Positions 1 through 8,686 of a stretch of 64,000 nt of DNA are shown one piece after another; position 1 is the stretch's first letter; each line of letters starts with the position of its first letter. The notes under the pieces were generated by a model, which saw only the letters and a list, made by a program, of their open reading frames with translations, searched no databases and was not told where the DNA came from. The position numbers and the translations under genes are program-made. The stretch is from Fen-1135 sp963705275. Its GTDB lineage: Bacteria; Desulfobacterota; Syntrophia; Syntrophales; UBA2185. Location: the NCBI GenBank assembly GCA_963705275.1, contig OY970063.1, positions 2,860,988 through 2,924,987 of the forward strand, read 5' to 3'.

Positions 1-351
1 CTTCCGGGTGAAGATTACCGGGAAAAATCACTGGCTATTCATGGTCTGATATGTGCTCGATGCGGAAGGGAGTTTGATGAGTCAACACGGCATCTTCTCA
101 CCGTTCATCACAAGGACGGCAATCACAGCAGCAACCCGCCGGATGGCAGCAATTGGGAAAATCTCTGCGCGTATTGTCATGAGGACGTTCATAGTCGGGG
201 AATTCTCGGAGAATATCTGGCAGGGGCATCCAGTGATTCAGACAGGAGGCTTGCTGATGAGGATTTGGCCGTGAAAGATACCTCTCCAGTCAAACTGGCG
301 TCTTTGGGGGACAAATTGAAGAAGGCCATGGAGCGAAAGGCAAATCGTTAA
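1..351 (+). CDS. YajD-like HNH nuclease domain protein (5' end outside window)
   Basis: The frame is open from base 1 to a TAA at 349-351, so the gene starts just outside the window. It reads 116 residues. A zinc-binding pair CARC near residue 18 and a second pair around CAYCH flank an HNH core with TVHHKDGNH and then SNWENLCAYCH. This is the arrangement of the YajD family (about 115 residues in E. coli), so probably only a dozen or so N-terminal residues are missing. HNH domains of this type bind a metal and may cut nucleic acid, but the cellular role of YajD is not established. It converges on the small gene at 358-555. Confidence 0.8.
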   Translation, partial: LPGEDYREKSLAIHGLICARCGREFDESTRHLLTVHHKDGNHSSNPPDGSNWENLCAYCHEDVHSRGILGEYLAGASSDSDRRLADEDLAVKDTSPVKLASLGDKLKKAMERKANR

Positions 352-357
352 AGTCTG

Positions 358-555
358 TCATTTAATTATCCTGAGATTATCTTTCTGGGTGACAATTTTA
401 TCTCCCACCGACGTCCCGCAAAACACACACGTATAATCATACTTATCGCCGTTGGAAAGGATCAATAGAAGTCTTTTTCTCACTGGCACGGCCCTCTTGC
501 AATTGGGGCAGAGGAGCTCTGTGGCATCAAAGTCCTTATAAGTTTCCCTTCTCAT
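358..555 (-). CDS. Small zinc-ribbon protein, cytoplasmic, function unknown
   Basis: A 65-residue protein with two cysteine pairs, LLCPNCKR near the N-terminus and YTCVFCGTS near residue 48, which should form one zinc ribbon. It has no signal peptide or membrane segment. I start it at the ATG at 555. A TTG at 564 would add three residues and overlap the nadE stop by a few bases. It lies directly after nadE on the same strand, so it is probably the last gene of that transcript. The sequence resembles short proteins of deltaproteobacteria annotated only as cytoplasmic proteins. No function can be assigned. Confidence 0.65.
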   Translation of the reverse strand: MRRETYKDFDATELLCPNCKRAVPVRKRLLLILSNGDKYDYTCVFCGTSVGDKIVTQKDNLRIIK

Positions 556-560
556 CCTGT

Positions 561-2631
561 TCAATCATCCTTTTCAGGTATGTATTTCGCATTTTCCAGC
601 CAAACGGTGGCTTCGCTGTCGCTTGGCGCCCGATAATCTCCCCTGGGAGACAGGGAGCCACCCGATCCCACTTTCGGGCCATTAGGTATGCACGAGCGTT
701 TATACTGGCTCAACTTGAAGAAGCGATGCAGATATATTGTCAGCCACAGTTTTATTTCGCCGATTGTGTATTGATTCCTCTTTTTTTTCGGCACATCGGG
801 CCACTGACCCCTGGTCTTATCTCTCCAAGTGCAGTAAGCCACGAATGCAATCTTTGGTAGGAAGGAAACCAAATCTGGTAATAAAGAAGTTGTTAAAGTC
901 CTGCAAATCGTAGGGACCTATCACAGATTCAGTCTTCTGCGCGGGCTGATCGCCATCTATTCCCGGAATTAATTCAGGGCTGATCTCCGTCTCGAGGATG
1001 TCGAGCAAGACCTCCGAAGTCTTCTTCTCAAACAACGAAGAATGTGCAACCCAACGTATCAGATGCTGAATAAAGGTCTTCGGCACACTGACATTAACGC
1101 TGTAATGGGACATGTGATCACCCACGCCGTAAGTACACCAGCCTAACGCCAGCTCGCTCAAATCTCCTGTGCCGACAACGAGGGCCTTCTTCATATTGGC
1201 TATGCGAAACAGATGGGAAGTACGTTCCCCGGCCTGAATATTTTCGAAAGTAATATCGTACAGTTTTTCTCCTCGCGCAAATGGATGGCCGACATCTCTT
1301 AGCATTTGCATGCAACTCGGTTTTATATCAATCTCATTTGCCTCCACATCAATGGCCTTCATCAGCCTCAGCGCATTCGTGTATGTTTTTTCGGAAGTTG
1401 CAAATCCGGGCATGGTATAAGCTTTAACGTTGGACCTCGGCAGACCCAAGAGATCCATGGTCCTTGCTGCGACAATCACGGCATGAGTTGAGTCAAGACC
1501 GCCGGAGACGCCTATCACCACGTTCTCGATCCCCGATGATTTTAAACGTTGGGCAAGCCCATGGACCTGTATGTTATATGCCTCATAACAGCGCTGATCG
1601 CGCTTTTCGGGATCCGCAGGTATATATGGGAATCTTGCATATTCCCTATCCAGCAGTATTCGCTTTTCAATCGGTACGACGGAAAATGATACTTTCCGGA
1701 ATCCTTCCAGCCGCTCTCTGTGGGTGCAGGCATTCTGTCCGAAGCTGTTCATGCGCATCCTGTCCTGTGTCAACCTGTCAAGGTCCACATCTCCGAAAAT
1801 CAATTGCGGCTTCCATAAAAAACGGGCCGATTCTGCAAGCAGATTACCGTTTTCATAGATCATCGCATGTCCATCCCATGCCAGATCTGTGGTAGATTCT
1901 CCGGGACCCGCAGCTGCATAGAGATATGCAGATATGCAGCGCGCAGACTGGTTTGATGCCAGAGACTGGCGGTAATCCGATTTTCCCACGGTTATGTTGG
2001 ATGCGGAGAGGTTGCCTATGACAGTTGCCCCGGCCATGGCGGCATAGCTGGAAGGTGGAATTGGTACCCAGACATCTTCGCAGATTTCAATATAGAGACT
2101 GAAATTACTTATATTCTTAACATTGAACAGGATATCGGCTCCGAAGGGAACGTTTTCCTGTCCGCAAATGTCAATAAATTTAGACTGGGCATCCTTAGCC
2201 GGACTGAATTGTCGGCCCTCATAAAATTCGCGATAGTTGGGGAGATAAGATTTTACTGCAATGCCAAGGATGCGGCCTCGATAAAGGACGATACCGCAGT
2301 TAAAGAGGCGAAAATCAACCCTCAGGGGGGCTCCAATGACCAAGATTGTATTCAGCTCCCTTGTGGCATGGAGAATCTCTTTGAGTCCGTCCATTACAGC
2401 CACGAGAAGGGCATCCTGGTGAAAGAGATCTTCGTTTGAATAGGCTGAAATGCCGAGTTCAGGGAAAAGGGCAAGAATAGCATTATTTGCTGATGCCTGC
2501 TTGGCGAGCATGATTATGCTGGCTATGTTGGATGGTACATCGGCTACCTTTACCTCCGGTATGCAGACGGCAACCCTGACAAATCCATGATTGTATAAAT
2601 TAAAAAATTGGCGTTCTTTGGTCGATTCCAT
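561..2631 (-). pseudogene. nadE: Glutamine-dependent NAD+ synthetase, split by a +1 frameshift
   Basis: Two overlapping frames make one complete enzyme of about 689 residues once a single base is removed. The N-terminal amidohydrolase domain has the catalytic Glu in FPELGIS, the Lys region around KSYLPNY and the Cys in CEDVWVP. The ammonia-dependent synthetase domain has the PP-loop GVSGGLDST and a GTGDLSELALGW motif. The C-terminus with PNGPKVGSGGSLSPRGDYR lies in the other frame (561 to about 850). The break is in the run TTT at 853-855 (AAA on the coding strand): the first frame goes FGFLPTK then DCIRG, while the second continues IAFVAY, as the family does. This enzyme normally makes the last step of NAD synthesis and is usually essential, so the extra base may be a sequence error. 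Confidence 0.9.
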
Positions 2632-2722
2632 ATAAAGCGACGTCCCGTTCTACTGGCTTTCCACAAACCGGATATTTTCGGAAACTTATCTGAAATCGGT
2701 ATTTTGTTTACGCATATTAGAT

Positions 2723-2751
2723 TTTGTAAATGATTAGAGAGGTTTTGTCAA
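2723..2751 (-). promoter_or_regulatory. Candidate sigma-70 promoter for nadE
   Basis: On the minus strand TTGACA (2746-2751) is followed after 17 bases by TACAAA (2723-2728), about 90 bases before the nadE start. The -35 is a full match and the -10 matches four of six. It lies in the 153-base gap between folE2 and nadE, so nadE may be transcribed separately as well as from upstream. Confidence 0.45.
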
Positions 2752-2784
2752 AGAAAAATGACAGATTATGCTGCCTCCGCAGTA

Positions 2785-3555
2785 CTAGATAGTTTTTTCT
2801 ACACATGCGTAAGCACTGTGATTGTGGATACTTTCGAAATTTTCTGCCTCAACGCTGTACCACGTGAAATTATCATTTCTGTTTAGCGCCTGTGCCACAT
2901 TTCTTACGACATCTTCGACGAACATCGGGTTTTCATGCGCTTTTTCAGTGACAAATTTTTCGTCGACACGTTTCAGGAGAGAGTATAGTTCTCCGCTCGC
3001 CGAGTCTTCAACCAGCCTGATAAGGTCTTCGATCCAGAAGAATTTCCTGAACCTCACCTTCACAATCACCATACTTCTCTGGTTATGAGCGCCAAGATTG
3101 CTGATTTCCTTTGAACAGGGACATACGGTAGTGACCGGTACGATCACTCCCACGAGAAAATCAGTCTTGCTGACGCTGTTTTGTCCGCTGAACGAGCACG
3201 TATATTCCATGGGACTCTTAGCCCCTGATACAGGGGCCGTTTTTTCAACAAAGTAGGGAAACTCAATTTCCATGTGCGCTGATTCGGCATGAAGTTTATC
3301 CTTGACCTCTTGGAGAATCTTGTGAAAAGTCTTAATATTTATCTGTCCTCTGAATTCGTTCAAGATTTCCACAAAACGGCTCATATGCGTCCCCTTAAAG
3401 TGGTGGGGCAGATCCACGTAGATGTTGATGGTCGCATTTACATGTTGCGTGCCGTTCATACGATCCAGAACCACAATAGGATACTTAATTCCCTTGACGC
3501 CTACTTTTTGTATATCTATATTCCTGTTATCTTTCTGGTTTTGAATATCTCGCAT
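2785..3555 (-). CDS. folE2: GTP cyclohydrolase FolE2 (type IB)
   Basis: This 256-residue protein belongs to the FolE2/MptA family, which converts GTP to 7,8-dihydroneopterin triphosphate for tetrahydrofolate and queuosine synthesis. The N-terminal RDIQNQKDNRNIDI and the metal-site segment VTTVCPCSKEIS, with its conserved Cys, followed by GAHNQRS are typical. HNHSAYA near the C-terminus also fits. I chose the ATG at 3555 because family members begin there; an ATG at 3561 is equally possible. The start overlaps the end of queD by about 29 bases, so the two are translationally linked. FolE2 uses metals other than zinc, and bacteria with it cope better when zinc is scarce. No classical FolE is in the window. 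Confidence 0.92.
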   Translation of the reverse strand: MRDIQNQKDNRNIDIQKVGVKGIKYPIVVLDRMNGTQHVNATINIYVDLPHHFKGTHMSRFVEILNEFRGQINIKTFHKILQEVKDKLHAESAHMEIEFPYFVEKTAPVSGAKSPMEYTCSFSGQNSVSKTDFLVGVIVPVTTVCPCSKEISNLGAHNQRSMVIVKVRFRKFFWIEDLIRLVEDSASGELYSLLKRVDEKFVTEKAHENPMFVEDVVRNVAQALNRNDNFTWYSVEAENFESIHNHSAYACVEKTI

Positions 3556-3928
3556 AGCCATTTCCGTAGTAAGAAACTCGTGCATTCTCCGACTCCCATA
3601 CGGTGACTCGGGATACGCCAAGATTGATTTCTTTCACTTTTTCGGTGATTCTGTCGTAAATGAACTTGGCCACATTTTCTGACGATGGGTTCATGACCTT
3701 GAAATAGCTAATTTCATTGAGATACTTGTGATCAAATTCTTTCAGTATGTCATCCGTCCACTGCTTCAATATCCTGAAATCAATTAGAATGCCGGCATCG
3801 GTTAATGCACTGGAGCAAACGGAGACTTCGACGATAAAATTGTGACCGTGGAGTTTCTCACATGTACCTCCGATTTCCTTCAACATATGAGCAGCAGAAA
3901 ATGATTGCTTCACTGTAACTTCGTACAC
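3527..3928 (-). CDS. queD: 6-carboxytetrahydropterin synthase / PTPS family, first copy
   Basis: A PTPS-fold protein of about 133 residues. The zinc ligands are the His of SFSAAHML and the two His of KLHGHNF, and the catalytic Cys precedes them in GGTCEKLHGH. The FDHKYLNE and NPSSENVAKF segments carry the other active-site residues. It acts on the product of the adjacent folE2. The only Shine-Dalgarno (GGGAGG) sits four bases before a GTG at 3928, and starting there gives the family N-terminus YEVTVKQSF. The ATG at 3940 lies upstream of that ribosome site and is less likely. A second QueD is at 34814-35194 next to queE and queC. This copy may serve folate or another pterin rather than queuosine. 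Confidence 0.88.
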   Translation of the reverse strand: MYEVTVKQSFSAAHMLKEIGGTCEKLHGHNFIVEVSVCSSALTDAGILIDFRILKQWTDDILKEFDHKYLNEISYFKVMNPSSENVAKFIYDRITEKVKEINLGVSRVTVWESENARVSYYGNGYARYSKPER

Positions 3929-3956
3929 AAGGCCTCCCATCTGAAATTTGGATAAT

Positions 3957-3986
3957 AATATAGTGAAAATAAAGGGTGGGTGTCAA
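3957..3986 (-). promoter_or_regulatory. Sigma-70 promoter for the queD-folE2 group
   Basis: On the minus strand TTGACA (3981-3986), an 18-base spacer, then TATATT (3957-3962). It sits about 30 bases before the queD start and faces away from pilA. Confidence 0.6.
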
Positions 3987-4218
3987 GGTAAGAAATAGCC
4001 TTTAATAATAGGCAATTTTATTCTTAGCCGAAAAAAGAGATCAAATAGTTGTTCAATTATTAGGAAGGCGAAATTAACACAGACTTGGTGAAAATTACTA
4101 ATTCCGATTTAAGGAACATAAAATGTAAAATATTTTCGTCAATAGATGTTCATATCTAACAGATGATAATAAAAGACAAAAAGGTTATCTTGCTTAATAT
4201 TTGCCATGAGTGACAACT

Positions 4219-4234
4219 TGGTATGGGAATTGCT
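4219..4234 (+). promoter_or_regulatory. Sigma-54 (RpoN) type promoter for pilA
   Basis: The sequence TGGTATGGGAATTGCT has GG at 4220-4221 and GC at 4232-4233, exactly ten bases apart, as in the -24/-12 RpoN consensus TGGCAC-N5-TTGCA. It would start transcription near 4245 and leave a leader of about 145 bases before pilA. Type IV pilin genes are often RpoN/PilR controlled. The rest of the 450-base gap 3941-4390 is AT-rich. Apart from the queD promoter and a second GGAGG-like ribosome site near 4292-4300 with no reading frame after it, I see nothing in it. Confidence 0.65.
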
Positions 4235-4390
4235 AAATGGTTAGTAAACGTTATTCATATATTGCTAATGGAATAATATAATTCTTGTGACAAAGGAGGT
4301 GGTAGCACAGATAAGTTTAAATCAATAAAGAAACTGAATTTGACCCATAAAAATATTTATGTTAAAAACAAATTGAAAGGAGAGATGAAA

Positions 4391-4768
4391 ATGATTCGTT
4401 CATTATACAAGAAGAGAGGACAGAAAGGTTTTACACTGATTGAACTGATGATCGTTATTGCCATCATAGGTATCCTGGCAGCGATCGCCATCCCGCAGTT
4501 TGTGGCTTACAGGCAAAGAGGTTTCACCGCGTCAGCAAACTCGGCAGCAAGGAATGCCTACACAGCAGCAGAGGCCTTCTTCAGTGATTCACCTGGCGGT
4601 ACGGTTACTGTAGGGATCGTGTCCACCTACGGTTATAAGAGTGACCCCAACATCACATTAGTAGCGGGTGGTGGTGGAACAATAGGGAACTTTACACTGC
4701 AGGCTACTCACGCAGGCGGTGGTTCAATCTTTACTATTGATCAGGACGGTGTGCTTACGAGAAGCTAA
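4391..4768 (+). CDS. pilA: Type IV major pilin PilA, aromatic-rich
   Basis: A 125-residue prepilin. The leader MIRSLYKKRGQKG is cut by the PilD prepilin peptidase before the N-methylated Phe of FTLIELMIV. Glu5 and the following hydrophobic helix (to about IPQF) are classical. AAGGAG at 4377-4382 lies eight bases before the ATG at 4391 and only two bases before the ATG at 4385, which decides the start. The mature chain is 112 residues with 11 Phe/Tyr, including positions 1, 24, 27, 32 and 51. The C-terminal half is short, Gly-rich and lacks the disulfide loop of Pseudomonas pilins. Transcription probably comes from the RpoN site at 4219, and a terminator follows at 4797. Confidence 0.95.
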   Translation: MIRSLYKKRGQKGFTLIELMIVIAIIGILAAIAIPQFVAYRQRGFTASANSAARNAYTAAEAFFSDSPGGTVTVGIVSTYGYKSDPNITLVAGGGGTIGNFTLQATHAGGGSIFTIDQDGVLTRS

Positions 4769-4796
4769 GTGTTAATAATGTATCATGAGGCGTTGA

Positions 4797-4828
4797 GGGG
4801 GTGGGGTTTATACCTCACCCCCTTTTTT
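4797..4828 (+). terminator. Rho-independent terminator after pilA
   Basis: A G-rich arm (GGGGGTGGGG) pairs, with one mismatch, with CCTCACCCCC across the loop TTTATA, and six T follow. It ends the pilA transcript 30-60 bases after its stop. It also shows that the next gene cannot start before about 4830. Confidence 0.75.
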
Positions 4829-4842
4829 GTAAATTAAAATCA

Positions 4843-6762
4843 ATGCATATTAAGATTCATGATAGCGACTTTGTCTTAAGCACGGCATGGAAGATGGGAG
4901 ACATAAGGCGACACGCCTTTCCCTTTGTTTCTCTGTTTATCCTGCTGCTGGTTGCATATGCGAACAGTTTTAGTTGTTCATGGCATTTTGATGATTATAT
5001 AAATATAGTTGAGAATCCCGGCGTTCAGATAAAGACCCTGTCCTGGGAGGATATAGGGAAGAGCCTTTACGGTATTGCTGGCAGCGCCAGGTGGCAACGG
5101 CCCGTTTCATATTTCACCCTTGCCGTGAATTACTATTTCGACGGGTTGAATGTTTTCTGGTATCATGTCGTCAATTTTTTCATCCACTATGTAACTTCCG
5201 TTTTTTTATTTCTTTTCATTTACAACACCCTTAAACTTCCCATTCTTGAAGGACGCTATGAGAAGAATGCTTATTCTATCGCCCTTCTGGGCACGTTGTT
5301 TTGGGCGGTTAATCCTGTTCAAGTGATGGCCGTTACCTACATTGTGCAGAGGATGGCGAGCATGGCGGCGATGTTTTACATCATGGCCATGTACTTCTAC
5401 CTGAAGGGAAGAAGCGGGGATAAGACATGGAAGCGCGTCGTTTTTTTTATTTTAGCCGCTTTTTCTGCTTTATTATCTCTTGGTTCCAAGGAGAATGCGG
5501 CCATGCTGCCCGTAAGTCTTTTCCTTTTTGACCTCTTCCTCATTCAGGGTGTGACAATTGAGAATATAAGGAAAAATTGGGCGGTGTGTCTTTTTGCCTT
5601 GTTGCTCGTTCCGGCGATTGGACTGGTGTATTATGATTTTTCTTCGATTACAGGAGACTATGATAAATTCAGGCCATTCACGATGTGGGAGAGGGTGCTG
5701 ACCCAGCCGCGGGTGATCCTTTTCTATATTTCTCTTTTGCTTTACCCTATCACGTCCCGCATGATGTTTATCCATGATATGGAGATCTCAAGATCGCTCT
5801 TTGACCCATGGACGACCTTTGCTGCCGTTGTTGTGCTTTTGCTGATACTGGTTGTGGCTCTGTTGATCTCCCGTAAGAGACCCCTTATCTCCTACTGCAT
5901 CATCTTCTTCCTCCTGAATCATCTGATCGAGGGATCGTTCATTTCTCTGGAGCTTGTTTACGAGCACCGTAATTACCTTCCTTCGATGCTTTTTTTCGTC
6001 CCATTGTCCATCTTCATCGTTTACGCCCTGAGTCACTTTGAAAAAAGAAAGAGGATGATTATCGTTCTCTCGTCGGCGATTACGGCGATGATAATTATCA
6101 TGGGGGTGAGTGTTTACATACAGAATGACATCTTGAAGGATGAGGTCTCCCTCTGGAGTGATAATATCGAAAAGGCGCCACGGCTGCACCACGTTCGCCA
6201 AAATCTTGGGGTAGCCTACTTTATTGACGGCCGCTTTCCCGAGGCATTTGTGGAATTGACAAAAGCGCTGAAATCTCTTTCGGCAGCTAATGTAAAAGCT
6301 AAAGTCAAAACCTATGGATTGCTGGGAGAGTATTATATATTGAGAGGCAATGATGAAAAGGCGATGACGCACTATATGCAGGCCCTGAAAATAGATCCTT
6401 ACTTTTCCCCTGTCTACAACAGGATGGCAGAGATCAAGGTGAGGAAGAATCAACTTGCCGATGCCGAAGAAATAATCAGGATTGGGATTGTCATGGCACC
6501 TCATTCATATGCTTTTCGTCTTACTCTGGCTCGCATCCTGTTGAAGCAGGGGCATCCGGATGCAGCCATCAAAGAAGCTCAAAAGGCACTCATGCTGGGC
6601 GGGGATCCTTCAAAACCCTATGGCGTCTTTGCTGAGGCATTCAAGATGAAAAGAGATCAAAGAATGGCGGATCATTTTTATAAACTCGCAAATAAAATGC
6701 AGTTGCATAATCCTGCCTGCGAGAGCGGCAATCAACTGCTGACACTGCATAAGGGCGCGTAA
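4843..6762 (+). CDS. GT-C-like membrane protein with C-terminal TPR repeats (TMTC type), copy 1
   Basis: About 639 residues. Roughly ten hydrophobic segments fill the first two thirds, then a soluble TPR tail (about residues 440-630). The first large loop carries SWHFDDYINIVENP. An acidic pair just after the first membrane helix is the catalytic position in GT-C glycosyltransferases and in TMTC-type O-mannosyltransferases. Lying directly behind pilA, it may glycosylate pilin or another exported protein; this is inferred from architecture and position. The start is uncertain. The pilA terminator excludes anything before 4830, ATG 4843 has no good ribosome site, and ATG 4894 would also keep the first helix. 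Bases 4946-6086 are almost identical to the next gene. Confidence 0.75.
   Translation: MHIKIHDSDFVLSTAWKMGDIRRHAFPFVSLFILLLVAYANSFSCSWHFDDYINIVENPGVQIKTLSWEDIGKSLYGIAGSARWQRPVSYFTLAVNYYFDGLNVFWYHVVNFFIHYVTSVFLFLFIYNTLKLPILEGRYEKNAYSIALLGTLFWAVNPVQVMAVTYIVQRMASMAAMFYIMAMYFYLKGRSGDKTWKRVVFFILAAFSALLSLGSKENAAMLPVSLFLFDLFLIQGVTIENIRKNWAVCLFALLLVPAIGLVYYDFSSITGDYDKFRPFTMWERVLTQPRVILFYISLLLYPITSRMMFIHDMEISRSLFDPWTTFAAVVVLLLILVVALLISRKRPLISYCIIFFLLNHLIEGSFISLELVYEHRNYLPSMLFFVPLSIFIVYALSHFEKRKRMIIVLSSAITAMIIIMGVSVYIQNDILKDEVSLWSDNIEKAPRLHHVRQNLGVAYFIDGRFPEAFVELTKALKSLSAANVKAKVKTYGLLGEYYILRGNDEKAMTHYMQALKIDPYFSPVYNRMAEIKVRKNQLADAEEIIRIGIVMAPHSYAFRLTLARILLKQGHPDAAIKEAQKALMLGGDPSKPYGVFAEAFKMKRDQRMADHFYKLANKMQLHNPACESGNQLLTLHKGA
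4946..6086 (+). repeat. Long direct repeat, copy 1 (membrane-domain segment)
   Basis: These 1141 bases match 6906-8046 with only four differences (5517, 5676, 5951 and 6061 against 7477, 7636, 7911 and 8021), at a constant offset of 1960. Synonymous sites are identical too. Similarity falls abruptly on both sides: upstream the N-terminal codons differ, and downstream from 6087 the coding sequence drops to ordinary paralogue divergence. This points to recent gene conversion or unequal crossing-over confined to the membrane domain. Confidence 0.97.
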
Positions 6763-6811
6763 AGAATTAATGCCCCTTCACTTCTCCTTCTTCTATATAT
6801 GAGAAAGTATC

Positions 6812-8686
6812 GTGGATAAGGGAAAAGAGTTTGATCTGGACATGAAACGGCCGCTCAAAAAATGGCGGGCCTCTCTGTTTGCCGCCGGCCTCCTGTTTGT
6901 CATATTGCTGGTTGCATATGCGAACAGTTTTAGTTGTTCATGGCATTTTGATGATTATATAAATATAGTTGAGAATCCCGGCGTTCAGATAAAGACCCTG
7001 TCCTGGGAGGATATAGGGAAGAGCCTTTACGGTATTGCTGGCAGCGCCAGGTGGCAACGGCCCGTTTCATATTTCACCCTTGCCGTGAATTACTATTTCG
7101 ACGGGTTGAATGTTTTCTGGTATCATGTCGTCAATTTTTTCATCCACTATGTAACTTCCGTTTTTTTATTTCTTTTCATTTACAACACCCTTAAACTTCC
7201 CATTCTTGAAGGACGCTATGAGAAGAATGCTTATTCTATCGCCCTTCTGGGCACGTTGTTTTGGGCGGTTAATCCTGTTCAAGTGATGGCCGTTACCTAC
7301 ATTGTGCAGAGGATGGCGAGCATGGCGGCGATGTTTTACATCATGGCCATGTACTTCTACCTGAAGGGAAGAAGCGGGGATAAGACATGGAAGCGCGTCG
7401 TTTTTTTTATTTTAGCCGCTTTTTCTGCTTTATTATCTCTTGGTTCCAAGGAGAATGCGGCCATGCTGCCCGTAAGCCTTTTCCTTTTTGACCTCTTCCT
7501 CATTCAGGGTGTGACAATTGAGAATATAAGGAAAAATTGGGCGGTGTGTCTTTTTGCCTTGTTGCTCGTTCCGGCGATTGGACTGGTGTATTATGATTTT
7601 TCTTCGATTACAGGAGACTATGATAAATTCAGGCCCTTCACGATGTGGGAGAGGGTGCTGACCCAGCCGCGGGTGATCCTTTTCTATATTTCTCTTTTGC
7701 TTTACCCTATCACGTCCCGCATGATGTTTATCCATGATATGGAGATCTCAAGATCGCTCTTTGACCCATGGACGACCTTTGCTGCCGTTGTTGTGCTTTT
7801 GCTGATACTGGTTGTGGCTCTGTTGATCTCCCGTAAGAGACCCCTTATCTCCTACTGCATCATCTTCTTCCTCCTGAATCATCTGATCGAGGGATCGTTC
7901 ATTTCTCTGGGGCTTGTTTACGAGCACCGTAATTACCTTCCTTCGATGCTTTTTTTCGTCCCATTGTCCATCTTCATCGTTTACGCCCTGAGTCACTTTG
8001 AAAAAAGAAAGAGGATGATTGTCGTTCTCTCGTCGGCGATTACGGCAGTAATAATTATTATGGGTGTGAGTGTTTATATTTATAACGATATCTTAAAGGA
8101 TGAGATATCCTTCTGGAGTGACAATATCGAAAAGGCGCCACGACTCGCAATTGTACATAACAATCTGGGAGCCGCGTATCTGACCGCAGGCAGATTATCC
8201 GACGCATTCACCGAATTGACAAAAGCCACAGAGTCCTCTAATAGAGAGCATGCTGGGGTGGAATACATGACCTTCAGGTTACTAGGTTACTACTATACAG
8301 TAAATGGAGATGACGAAAGGGCCCTTTTCTATACCAGGAAAGCCCTGGCCGGTTTCCCTTCCGATGCTGAGCTGTATAACCAGCTGGCAGTAATACTTAT
8401 AAGGAAAAAGAATTTGAAAGAGGCTGAAAGCGAAATGAAAAAGGCGATATCACTTAGAAAGAACCAGGCTTCTTTTCACATCAATCTTGGCAAGATATAC
8501 CTCCTCCAAGGAAATCCCGACGCCGCCATCAAGGAGGCCCAAAGGGGAATTTTCCTGGATGGAAATCCCTTAGAAGCGTACTGGCTGATGTCAGAAGCAT
8601 TCAAGGGGAAGAATGACCATAAAATGTCCGATCATTTTGGCAGCCTGGTATCCGGATTCAAACAGGCAAATAGACAATGTCCTTAG
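6812..8686 (+). CDS. GT-C-like membrane protein with C-terminal TPR repeats (TMTC type), copy 2
   Basis: A 624-residue tandem paralogue of the preceding gene. The membrane domain (about residues 32-411) is nearly residue-for-residue identical, with changes such as Glu to Gly in SLGLVYEHR and Ile to Val. It keeps the acidic pair in SWHFDDYIN. The TPR tail from about residue 445 on has clearly diverged from copy 1. The GTG at 6812 gives the longest frame, and an ATG at 6842 is the alternative. The pair may differ in partner choice through the TPR tails while sharing one catalytic membrane domain. No terminator is visible between the copies, so they may be co-transcribed. Confidence 0.75.
   Translation: MDKGKEFDLDMKRPLKKWRASLFAAGLLFVILLVAYANSFSCSWHFDDYINIVENPGVQIKTLSWEDIGKSLYGIAGSARWQRPVSYFTLAVNYYFDGLNVFWYHVVNFFIHYVTSVFLFLFIYNTLKLPILEGRYEKNAYSIALLGTLFWAVNPVQVMAVTYIVQRMASMAAMFYIMAMYFYLKGRSGDKTWKRVVFFILAAFSALLSLGSKENAAMLPVSLFLFDLFLIQGVTIENIRKNWAVCLFALLLVPAIGLVYYDFSSITGDYDKFRPFTMWERVLTQPRVILFYISLLLYPITSRMMFIHDMEISRSLFDPWTTFAAVVVLLLILVVALLISRKRPLISYCIIFFLLNHLIEGSFISLGLVYEHRNYLPSMLFFVPLSIFIVYALSHFEKRKRMIVVLSSAITAVIIIMGVSVYIYNDILKDEISFWSDNIEKAPRLAIVHNNLGAAYLTAGRLSDAFTELTKATESSNREHAGVEYMTFRLLGYYYTVNGDDERALFYTRKALAGFPSDAELYNQLAVILIRKKNLKEAESEMKKAISLRKNQASFHINLGKIYLLQGNPDAAIKEAQRGIFLDGNPLEAYWLMSEAFKGKNDHKMSDHFGSLVSGFKQANRQCP
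6906..8046 (+). repeat. Long direct repeat, copy 2 (membrane-domain segment)
   Basis: Partner of 4946-6086, 99.6 percent identical over 1141 bases. The left boundary is sharp (6905 T against 4945 C, with differing sequence before it), and the right boundary is at 8047. Confidence 0.97.

Noticed and set aside
53..274. Open frame of 73 codons at the left edge
   Set aside because: It lies in another frame over the YajD-like gene, whose HNH motifs are clear.
1464..1895. 143-codon plus-strand frame within nadE
   Set aside because: It is antisense to a conserved domain and has no protein-like features.
5788..6504. 238-codon minus-strand frame
   Set aside because: Antisense to the TPR gene; its composition mirrors hydrophobic codons.
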